Of a stretch of DNA of 64,000 nt, positions 25,401-37,400 are shown piece by piece; position 1 is the stretch's first letter; every line of letters begins with the position of its first letter. The stretch comes from Bimastos eiseni (taxonomy: Eukaryota; Annelida; Clitellata; Crassiclitellata; Lumbricidae). Under the pieces are notes generated by a model, which had not been told where the DNA came from, did not search any database, and saw only the letters and a list, made by a program, of their open reading frames with translations. The stretch covers positions 23,775,906 to 23,839,905 of the forward strand of contig OY365810.1 of NCBI GenBank assembly GCA_959347315.1. Direction: 5' to 3'. The position numbers and the translations under genes were made by a program.

Positions 25401-28400
25401 AAGTCCTTTCATGATGATGCATGGACAGACAGGACGTGGACCTTTAACCATACTCAGAGAAACATGGACAGGAGAACAGATTGCTTCATGGGAACTTGCA
25501 GACACAAGTAAATATATGCAAAAGTTGAAAAAGCAACTGCAGCAAACAAAGGATATAGCAGATGTACATGCAGCAAATGCTCAGGAGAGATATGCTCATT
25601 ACTACAATTTAAGGTCAAAGGAAAAGACATTTGAGATAGGAGATCAGGTGGTGATGTTGGAAAAGGATCGCCATGATAAGTTAAGTGCGGGTTGGAGTGG
25701 TCCCGGCATAGTTACAAAGAAGATTTCTGCAGGTTGTTACATGGTACAGTTACCTGATGGAAATGAGAGAACATTACATGTTAATTACTTGAGACCATTC
25801 AAAGCAAGGGTTAGTGCTGTTGGCGTGATATGTGAAGGTGAGGAAGATTTTGGTGAGATTAAATATCAGCCTGACAATGACTTGACAGAGGTGACAGATA
25901 AGACCACTGCTTTAAATCAAATTGTTTTGGAACATCTTAATGGGGAACAGCAACAGGAGCTAAGGCAGCTCTTACAGAAATTTAAAACACTTTTTGATGA
26001 CAAACCGGTACTTTGTAAAATTGGTACTCGCTCTATAAGGTTACAGGGTGATGTTTGCCCGCGAAGGCAGAAACCATATAGAGTACCCCAATTGTTTAAA
26101 GAAGAGGTTGACCGTCAGATTAATTAATTGTTGGATGAGGGATTGATTGTGGAATCAAACAGTCCATGGGCACATCCTATTGTTTGTGTACGAAAGGCTG
26201 ATGGCAAAAGTCTTAGATTGTGTTGTGACTTTCGAGAGGTCAATTCTTTTTCTGTATCTGATTGTTTTCCTATGTGTCAGTCTGAGGATTTAATTAATCA
26301 AGTAGCCAATTCTCATTACATTACAACTTTAGATTGTTCTTCAGGATTTTGGCAGGTCCCGATGCAACCAGAGTCTCAAGAACTTACTGCTTTTGTGACA
26401 CATAGAGGGTTGTATCAGTGGTTACGGATGCCTTTCGGTTTAAAAGGAGCTAGTGCAACGTACCAACGCATTGCTAATAAGATTTTGGAACCTCATTCTG
26501 ATTATGCTGATGCATATATAGATGATTTTGCAGTGCACTCTAATTCTTGGAAGGATCATCTACTTCATTTAGAGAGGGTGTTAACATCTATTAGCAAATC
26601 AGGTTTGACATTGAAGCTTTCTAAGTGTGTGTTTGGTAAAGACAAAGTTAAGTGGCTTGGTCATTTGCTAGGTTCTGGAGTTAAAGAGGTAGATCCGGAT
26701 AAAATTATGGCCATTCAGAGGATTCCTCTACCAACCACTAAGAATGAACTTAGACAGTTTCTAGGTCTGGCAGGATATTATAGAGCTCATATTCCTGATT
26801 ATGCCAATATAGCTTTGCCATTAACTGAGTTAACTAAGGGAAATAAGGTGTTTGAATTTACCAGTTGAATTCACCAGGTCGAGCATATGATGCTTTTAGT
26901 AAGTTAAAACAAGCACTAAGTGGTTCTTTGGTTTTGGCTGCACCTGACTTTCATAAGGCATTTATTATTCAGACAGATGCATGCAGTAGGAGTTTGTTTA
27001 GCACAGTTGGTTAATGGATTGGAGAAACCCATTTCTTTTGCGTCTCGTAAATTGTCGACCACTCAACAAAAGTGGAGTACTATTGAAAAGGAGAGTTACG
27101 CTGTGATTTTTGCTTTGCAAAGGTTTGAACATTATCTGTTAGGAGCTAAAATACTCATGTATACTGATCATAACCCTTTGAAGTATTTAACTGCATGTGC
27201 TCCCAATAACTCGAAGTTAACGCGATGGGCTTTAGCCTTACAACAATTTGACATTGAAGTTAGACATCGAAAGGGATCTTTAAATGACAACTGTGATGCA
27301 CTCTCAAGATTATTCTGACCCTGTGTAATTCATAATCTGTTATAGATAGTCATGTGAATAGAATAGTTTATGTAACAATTGTGGAACACCTGTAAGATTG
27401 TCTTGAACATATGAAAATGTTGACATCTTTTGAACATTAACAAGTTGTTATTTAACAGAATAGTTTATGTAACAATTGTGAAACACTTGTAAGATTGTTT
27501 TAAGCATGGATTGCTAGTAAGATGTTAATGTTATTAGTGTGTTTTAGAGTGATCTATGGTGGGAAACGAACGATTGACTTGATGACTGATGTATAGGATG
27601 ACTCTGAGGTTTATTCTATGTGTTCGTATTTGCCTGGTTGGCACGATAGAACTACTAAGTTCTGTTTTCGTTTGAAGTTTAAAGGGGCAGATAGATTAGT
27701 TATGTTTTTGATTGGCTTTGTTTGCATATTTCTGTGATTCTCATTTGTTGAGTATTATTAATTTATTGCGTCAAGCCAATGTTCTGGTACCCTTGTCTTT
27801 TAATTTTACCTACCAGAACATTGTCTTAAAAGAGGGGGGCGTATGTAAGAGTCACGTGTGGGGACTGCGGACGGACTGACAGAGAGAGCAGGGAGGCAGT
27901 GTCGAGAGGTGTGGAACACAACGAGATTGGGCGTAGAAGGAGAAGGTCGGGATTCACAAAGAGCGTTGGTTTTATGTTTTAAATAAATGTAAATTTATTA
28001 AACGTGGTTGGAAGTTAAAACGGTCGTCACAGATACCATTGAACGTGTACCACTTGTCATCGCTGATCTTGTGGCTTGTGGCTCCGTCAATGTCCCGCGT
28101 CATCTACTGAAGTCCTTTCAGTGACCGACTGACTGTCCGGCGCGAGAAACCATGCGTAACGGCGGTGGATAAGCAATGTCGACACGATCTTGGTTTCATG
28201 CACCGCCGTTATTCACCGCTTCCGTCTACATTATTTGCATAAGAGTCCATAAGCTTCGTCCGGTTCTTCAGAAAGACAATGAGAGATCAGCAAATAGGCC
28301 TACATAAAAGGGCGTCGGCAAAATGTTGTTTGAAGTCAATTGTTTAGCGCGTGTTGCCTTCAAAGAACGAAGATGCTCACCTACTGGAACCTCAAAAGAA

Positions 28401-31400
28401 AAGATGCGAAGTTCTTTGAAGATAAGATACTACACCGACAGCCTTTAGTGTAACGCTACATTTCTTCGATGATTGTTCCTGAGCAAACATATCCACGCGA
28501 AAGCGGCAGCCAAAAAGAGATTGACAAAGTCCCGCTTATAAATCAAAGTTCATTTACTTGATCGCGGCTTAAGAAAACTCAATCAAAGTGATTACCTTTC
28601 TTTCATCTCTCTGATCGCTGAGTGACTCCAAACATCTGAATGACTCCGTGCGTCCTTATATAAAGATACAACGGGGAATGAACGCTTACATTATACCATT
28701 TTCGTTAGAACAGACAAGTTAGATTTATCGTTGTTTCTAGGCAGCCGGTGATTATTGCAAGTTCAGATAAGAACTAATAGCGTCATCTGTCAGCCGTCAC
28801 TCACCAAGAGCGTCTAACATTGCAGTGAACTCAATCTACGATCGCGCAATCTCACGGTAAGAATTGGTTTTGTTTGATTCAATAAATAATTTTTGTCTTC
28901 TTTTAGAATTACAGAATGTTTCACCTTCAGTGTAGCTCTAACTTGTCACTTTCTGCCTCTTTGGGTGAATCTCATCTGCACAGACTAAACGCCTATACTC
29001 TGACTTCTAACTCAAACCTACTCTCTTCTTCTGATTACAAGACGGACTACAGATCGGCTAACCTTTCATCTTGTTGCTTCACTCGTGAATCTGGGTCTTC
29101 TGAAATCTCAAACTCATATGGTCTGCCTTTACACGGTTCGCATAACCTTACACATCTTCCTTCATGTAGCTACGAACATCAATATCTTGGTAATGTGAGT
29201 AATATATCTAGATCTTCTGAGCTCTACTCTTCTCACATTCTATATAAACCTTCTGACCATCCTAGTTACTTGTCTTATAAAGCTGACATTTCCAACAATA
29301 CTCAACTTCACTATCCTACCAACTACCTAAACTACACTTCAAACACTTCTTATGACAGCAATTCTGTGTATGCTGATTGTCATGGATCGATTTTACCTGA
29401 TTGTGCTCGTGTGCTTCATGTACCGGATTCGCTGTCTTCTGAGTTCAACGGAGCTCACTCTAAGCAAGCCTCCGAAGTACCATTAACAACAACGAACCCA
29501 AAGTTAGAAGATTCCCAACCCATTCAGACGACCACGCAAGACGAAGAAGGCAATTGAAGTATTGGAAGGAGCTTTCTCTCACGGCAATACGTTCCCAGAT
29601 CGCATCTGCTGTGACCATTTAGCTCAAGAATTGGGTCTTACATCGAAACAAGTTTGGAAATGGTTCGTGGACAGGCGGCGGAAGGAGAGGAAGTTATTGC
29701 GAGGAAACGCGGAAAGAAAAGCATAGACGCTTAGCTATTTTAACAAGACGATAGATAGGCTACCTAAGGAAACATGTTATTGTAGGAAAATGTAGAATAA
29801 ATATTCGCAGCATGTCAACATAATACTAAGTATAATCATACTATGCGTAGGGTCGCTTATGCTTTGTCTGTCATTGCAGTTCTGTGATATAGTATTTAAT
29901 CTTTAAAATATGTAAATGCGTTAGTTCATAAAAAGTTGTCACGATTTTGTGCAACTGTGGGTATTTAAAGCGCACAAACAGTTGAAAAAATTTAAATTGT
30001 AAACAAGAATTCAAGAATTTAATTCTTATATCTTTGCATGTGTTTCTGAGCATTTCCTTTGAGGATTGGTTTTATTTAGAACTTTGGCAAATCTAGGGTA
30101 AAAGCTTTTGCTACTGCCATTATTCATTAACAACAATAGGCTTTGCTGACAGTAATGTTATTTTTGAAATAAACAATCGAAATACAACACAGATTTACCG
30201 ATAATAATAATAAAAATAATGATTCACGGTTACTATTGTTTATCATATCCTAGTCGTACATCGTTTTATACTGTTTTAACTTTTGCCGACTAGCTTTGAG
30301 GTTTGATCAGTCGCGTTTGTTTTGGCAAAATTTATGAAAATTGACTATTATTGTATCATAATCGTTGTGACTGGAAAGATGTGTGGCAGTAGAAAAATTG
30401 CGCTCAGATCTTTCGTTTTGCATGACCTCAGGTATAATAGATTTTACATATTGTAAACAAATCTGAAACTAGTGTGTGTTCAATGAGCTGTGATGGGTGC
30501 TGTAAAAATTCACACGCATTATTCAAGAACCGTGAATCACACACTACGAATCACAAACGAGTCCTTAGAATGGTTGTATGTCTCTATGGTCGATAATTGT
30601 CGACAATTTGTTAACGGCGACCAATGATTTATTTATTACTCACCAGAGAAAGCGCAAGCACCTATCTAATATCTCAAAGACTACATTCGTGAACATATGA
30701 ACGCACACTCGATGAGATAGAAGTAGTTCATAGAACTGAAGCAAATCTATGAAATGAAACTGCTCCTAAATTAAGCTTTAATCCTGACGCCATACTGAAA
30801 TTTACCCAAATCAGCAACTACGTAGGTCAGATGGCTCATAAATTCCGAGGAAAATCCGATGAACATTAGAAATAGATAAATCGCGATGTTGACGATGAAC
30901 CAGATAGATAGATGGATGTATCGATGGATGGATGGATAGATGGATCGATAGATAGATATATGGATAGATGCAAATGAATAGATGCAAATGAATAGGTAGA
31001 TAGATACATGTAAGTAGGTAGGTACAATGCAAGTTTGTAGGTAGGTTTGTTAGATAGATAGACAGACAGACAGACAGATAGATAGATGCAAATGGATAGT
31101 TAGGTAGATGGATAGGTAGGTGGTACAATGCAGGTTGGTAGGTAGGTTGGTGGGCAGACGGAGACATTGACTGATTGATTGATTGGTTGATAGGTAGTAA
31201 AGAGCACTTTTATGTAATGATGATTACACATGTATTTTGGAAATTGCATTAATATGGTGAGCTACGTATCTATGCGACAGGTTCAGGTTCTCACCTTAGT
31301 TCTAGAGCGCTAGTATCAGGAACTTCGCTGATCATCTTCAGTCGTCGCTCTCGGTCTATTTGCGATAACATTGCTCGAAGTAGATCCATCAAGATGTTAA

Positions 31401-34400
31401 ACTGAAAACACATGCAACGGGTGCCACTGTAGAAGAAGGTCTTACCCGTCACATTTAAATAAATACTCTACACAGAGACATACAACTCTATATTATGCAT
31501 TTATCTACTCTGATGGGCGGGTTCCACATATACGTGTATGCAAGAGCCCACCATTGTCAGCTTTTGAGCAATGAACGTCTTGAGCTTAATATAGGTCTAT
31601 TTGGCACCAGTTGGGTGTATATCGTAGACGAGGCATTCATGAGAACTTGGTTAGTATCTATATCGAAGCACAGCTGCACACATGTACGTAATGTACTGGA
31701 AGCCTTAAATTTTGGGTTTTATTCGTAAGTGTGTATTACTGTAATGGAAGAAATCGATTTTAGGGCTGCTGAATTCGGCAGTACCTTAAGAAAGATAAAA
31801 TAGTTTAGAGACTAGGCTCAAGCATTCAGAGGTTAGCGGACAAACGTATAACAGATTGATAAATGTTTTTAAAGAATGTTCCAGAGAATGTCTTAAGGTA
31901 AATGTCATAGATAATGTCACAGTTGTTATTAAGACTATAATCTTTAGATCACTAAACACATTAAACTAATTCAAACTATCACTGTTATGAGCTGGCGCTA
32001 GTGGATAATGTACGTGGCAACTATAGGGTATACCAATGACACACCAAAGTCAAACCAGAATTAGTTCAATACCACGGAGATTAAGTAATCTGAAATTGGC
32101 AAGTCTTGAGTTCAGAGCGAAGTTATCAGAGACAGGAAGGAATCTTCACAGCATAGATTACGTAATCGTATGACGATGATCACGTGTCTCTTCCTCTTTG
32201 AATGGTGTTGCATTGAGTCTCTGAATATCGACAATTATTATGTGAATTGGTTATAGAAAGTGTGACTGGTTAACATGAACAATAATAGATAATATGTTTA
32301 GAACATCTTCAGAACACGGTTATTGTAAGGGATTAGTGTCCAAGAGACCTGGTCGATGCTGAGTCCGGGGCTGACGGTGTGTGGAATGAGCGAAGGCATG
32401 ATTTTCGTTGCCAGAAGATTATGCGTCAGACCGAACTTTCTGTCGCATAGCAAATGTTGATAGATTGCTGTGCAGCAAAAATACACACGACACAGTAACT
32501 TTTAAATTAAACAGATCATGCAGTGTTTTCTATTTGATTAGGAGCTTTGGCTAAGAGCTGCCTTATTTAAAAAAACACTTATTTCGTGAGGCTTTAAAAT
32601 CGAGAACTTTCCTAGCAATGATCGAGAAACTCTTTTAAACAGGCAAGCCGATTGCACGAGTCTTCAACGTAGACTGCATACAAATGAGACTGCATACGTT
32701 TGAGAACCTATAAATATGTCCTGAATTCATTTTACCGTTATCATCAACAATTGTTTGATTGCTTTAGTTATTATATTTGCGAAAAAAAATTTTCTCAGAG
32801 TTTAGCACAAGGGCCTATATACTCTCTCACAAGGTTCTATCCAGACGCCATATTCAATAACATCATCCTGCAACAATTGACCACATATTCCTCTTGTTTA
32901 GTGGCCATTGATCGCATCGCCCTCTTCTTTAGTGGCCCATCACGAAGTTCCAGTTGTCTGATTTTTATTAATGAATATTTTGAAGAGTTCAGTGACTAAT
33001 TGGGGATGATTAGATGAACAGCCAACCTGTGACGGACATGATGATATCGACATCCGAACAGTTAATGTCGGTTATGAACGGAAGAACTTCGTCTAAGATG
33101 ATCATCTTGTCTAAGCTATCCAGTAGACGATCGACACATGCCAGCGCATTCATTTTTGTCTGCACACAACCATCAATATGCATATATATATATGTGCATA
33201 TATATATATATGAAAGGAATGTACGTTGGTGCGTTTTTGACAACCGGCAGTCTGTTCGTTTATATTTCGATAGTTAACACATTCATTCGTTCGTTCATTC
33301 GTTATTCATGCCGCCATTGCCATTCAATGCGTCAATCATCATGTCATTAAGAAATTCTAAACTTCGATTCGAGCAAGATTATATTAGCCAATGCATTCAC
33401 ACTGTCATTTACTCGGTTTTGTGCTTATTACGTCAGTTTATCTTTCATCATGTCCGTGTCGAAATTCTCAAATTGCCTGCCTGCCTACCTGTCTGCCTAC
33501 CTGCCTGCCTGCCTTCCTGCCCACACTGCCTGTCTGTCTGCCTACCTCCCAGCCTGCCTGATAAGCCATTGCCTACCTGTACGCTCGTGGACTTGTAGAA
33601 GAGTGCCTTGGCCTTCGGAAGGACAAGCTTTCGTATAGTTGTGTCGTCAATGTACTTGCGGATGATGGTGAATACGCCGATGGCTGCTTCGTGGCCCTGG
33701 ATCGAATTAGACTCCAACGTACTGAAGATCATTGGAAGAACATCGCACTTGATATCATCCTCCGATGCCTTGTCGAGGATGATGTCCAGCTTTTCTAACA
33801 GGTAGACCGTTGCCTAAGAACCCAGCATCTCTTGAGATTTAGGTCAATGAATTCAACACTCTAGTAAACACATACACTTTCATAATAATAATGCACTTCC
33901 AAGGCTCAGAAGTGTACATCAAGTTCTAATCACATTGCATTTATGAACAATGAGCCATAAGCGACTCAGAAGAGTCAACTTTTAACTTTAGAAGCAAATC
34001 CATTTTCTTTACCAAATAATAATACAGATAATTATGACGAATTGACTATTGTGGCCTCTTAATGTCAGAGTTAACGTCCTGCATAAAATCGCTTCAGTAT
34101 CTGTTAAAGCATAAGACTTTAATCAAGACTTTGATTACATCATAATCAATATAATCACATTAGTAATACGAATAAAGAAGACACTCCGTCGTTTTGTAAT
34201 GTTGCGCAAAGAGTCAGAATCAATCAATCAAAATCAATCAATATATCGCCCCTTCAAGTTATCTACTCAGAATCAATGTTCTATACATCGTTAGCTTCAA
34301 CATTAATTATTATTGTAGAGTAGTTATCGTTTCAGTCTAACAGGACTGTGATAACACAGACAATTATCGTCGCCCTCCTCCCTTATCCAGGCTTGGGACT

Positions 34401-37400
34401 GGCATTGCCAGAGCACGAGCAGTGGCAGAGATTATTATTCTAGATGATCGTCGTATGTGGCGTCAGATTCTTATCTGTAAAACATAGATGCTTGGGCGAG
34501 AAACCTTCCAGCACTGAACGCCATGTTGCGTCAATTTCGAAAAATTTGTCCCAAATTACGGCAATACGATAATTGTCTGTGGAAGGTCATGGAATTCCCG
34601 ACTTCCGTGACTTCTTGACTTTCCACTATCTCTATAGCGAGGATGTTATACAGGCAGGCCTATGCTAGTGCTCTAAAAGTGACAGACTGAAAAGATATCA
34701 GAGGAAAGTATTATTTTGAAGGAGATGACGATGTTCTGATGGATTACCTGCATCGGTCTGGCCATGGAGAATACTTGATTGAAATGTGGATGAATGGAAG
34801 CGCCGTATTCCTCGGGCGAAGAGCAGGCGATGAGGCTTAGCACGGAAGGCAAGACAAGGACGAGCATGTCGTGCTGCTGAAGCTGCTGAGTCAGCATTGG
34901 TAGCACCGATTTATATAGCATCTTCTGCAGAATGACAACACGATACAGTATACTGACGTCATGATTCGTGTCTTGATAGAAGCCGAGGTCATAGCGAAGA
35001 GAAGTCTAGGATGAGGTGATACATTTTATTTATCAAATATCATTGGGGATTTTATGGCTGAACGCGCTCCCTATATAGATGCCACTTGATTGGTGGCGCT
35101 GTTTACTCGTTGACTGGAGGAGGGCTATCTCTCTTCTTGACGATACTCCTAGGTGATACAGAATATAATTATGAAAGAGAAAAAAAATTAATATGAAGGA
35201 GTATTTATATTAGTTTGACAAGGACAGGAAATTACTAGTTGAATTGCTAATCGATGGGTGCCACAACAATTCGCGAATGTGCACGTCTTTGAAGTCTGTT
35301 GCAACGTCCTTCAGTTAGTTCTTCATCTGCCTTTGACTACATGAAAAACTCTATCTTTACGCTCTATGCACAGAACTCTTATTCTGCATGAATTCTACTG
35401 CATTGTTGCAATGGTCGATAGTTTATATATGACGAATAATAGACTGCGCTGTATGCAATACTGTGCATACTTTTGGAAGACCCTCCCTATGCCTGACCCT
35501 GCAGACGAACGACTCACTTTAGGAAACGCTGGAATAGCTTGAGCAAGCCTCGTGAAGAACTCACACTTCTGTGAGAGATCCTGTGCGTCGACCGAGTCGA
35601 GGTTCAGCATGCATTTCGCCAGCGGATCGTCAAAATACTTTAGCTGCAATATAATGTTCATGTCAATTTACCATGGGCTTAATCTGCAACTTATTGTGCA
35701 CAGAGTGACAGACAACAGTAGAAAAAGGAAAATAGTTGGTGAAAGAAAGTGGCCTATTAGTCGTTAATTTGCCTAAGATGTTCGATTGAATGAATAGTTT
35801 CTAGTTTGTCTTAGAGGAGAAAATTTAGTGTAATCAAGAGAAGATTGTTTTGGTGACATGTTGGCTATATACTTCAACTGAAGCAAGACAACATTTACGT
35901 ATATCAAATACTTTGGAAGCCAATAGCTTAATAATTAATTTGCCGTAATATTTTACTAAAATGGATATCGTAACCGTAAATTCTAAAAAGACAATTAATG
36001 ATGATGATGACGACGACGACGATGATGATAGTCATTGTTATTATTATTTTCGGTTTATTTCGAACTGACACCTCTCAGCACGTTATGACTACAAACATAG
36101 TATCAACGAATGATGACAACTTATTACAGGAGTTGGGAGCAACTAATTAAGGCGCCTATTACGCTATGAATACATCTAATTTAGCCGCTGCCGCCCAGTG
36201 AAAGAATACCTAATCAATACGATGGTACAGGAATCGAACTAGGTTCTTCAGCTCTTCACACCAGAGTGTCATCTATTGCTATGCGATCCTCAATTATAAG
36301 GCGTCTTATGCAGCTGATTCGACCAAAGTCGATGAGACAGGTTTGGTTTCGAAGCCCAACCCAATTATCCAGCAGCTTGGTTTATACCGAGAAATTTATC
36401 CACGTCAGTGTTTTTGAAATTGGAACAAAGAGCTAAATACGAAGATAATTGTCGGGATTAAATTCTAAAGCTATATTATTTATTTCCGAGTAAAGGTCTT
36501 AAAAGACACTCAAGGAGACTAACAGTTACTAAGAAGGTGACATTGGTTAATATGTCAGAAAAGGCGCTGTATAAATGTTCGGGTATACGTAGTCCCGCGA
36601 GGTGATTGTTCTAAAGCCGTGAAGCGGCTTAAACTATTGATCGATGATCCAAGTTGAAGGGTCAGTTGACAAGTGGGAAAAACATCGAGTGTGGAGGAGG
36701 AGTTGCTGGTTTCGCGTGGTGGCTGAAACGCGAATAGCTGTTGTTTACAAAATGAACTGAAAAGATTGATGATGAAGTATAATCCTCAATGGCTTTCTCA
36801 TCTCGAATGCCGAAATACGCTAATAATATTGTACGTATTCACGCAAGAGGAGATGAGATCAATCGCTTAAGTCATCCTTCAACGTTACATATTTTTCACA
36901 TTGACTATCATTGCAGAACAGATAAACGCAATTTATAAGCCCTGTAATTTGGCAGTCATTAAAACACTGAATTTAAATATGCACCCGACGCTAAAAAGTC
37001 CGCATAAAAGAAAATTCTGTTGAAATGCAAGCAACAGCAACAACAACCACTTTCATCTTCCTGAGACGCCGCAAGGCGAATTGCTTTATTTTTCATCGAA
37101 GCAAGACAGATTAGATCCAGTCAGAGCGATCCATTATTATCGCTTTATTGGGTCCACTAGCCCTAACCTGTCTCACCCCAACATGTCACGGATGACCCGA
37201 TGGCAGACTGGAAGTTCTGCACCAAATTGGAGATGCAAATTAGGAAGCAACCTGTGGAACATTGCCACTGGTAGGAGAGGATTAGCTTGCTGTTGTGACA
37301 AGAACAGTCTAATGGGCAATTTATATAACATATGCAACTGCCAGCTTCCAGTAACTCAATAGTCTCTATCCGAAACATGAAAGTGTTTTTAAATGGATCA

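Larger units (their letters stand above)
21738..28031 (+). mobile_element. Gmr1-like Ty3/gypsy LTR retrotransposon
   Basis: A full-length element of about 6.3 kb with two 188-bp LTRs, a primer-binding site, gag, protease, integrase, reverse transcriptase, RNase H and a polypurine tract. Integrase precedes reverse transcriptase, which is the copia-like order that defines Gmr1-type gypsy elements of deuterostomes. Coding is broken by two in-frame stops and two frameshifts, so this copy is not autonomous. It sits in homeobox copy 2; the flanks read GGTC-GAT on the left and GAT-ACCATTG on the right, and copy 1 shows the empty site. Confidence 0.93.
21033..29700 (+). repeat. Segmental duplication, copy 2, interrupted by LTR element
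   Basis: Homologous to 9222-11595 outside 21738-28034. It carries the same TATA box, leader intron and homeobox ORF as copy 1. The ORF has an 8-bp deletion before the homeobox. Close similarity stops right after the homeodomain codons (KLLR), where the two copies suddenly differ. Confidence 0.9.

Noticed and set aside
36210..36360. tRNA-like GGAATCGAACTAGG and GGTTTCGAAGCCC boxes
   Set aside because: No complete cloverleaf could be drawn; more likely SINE-derived.
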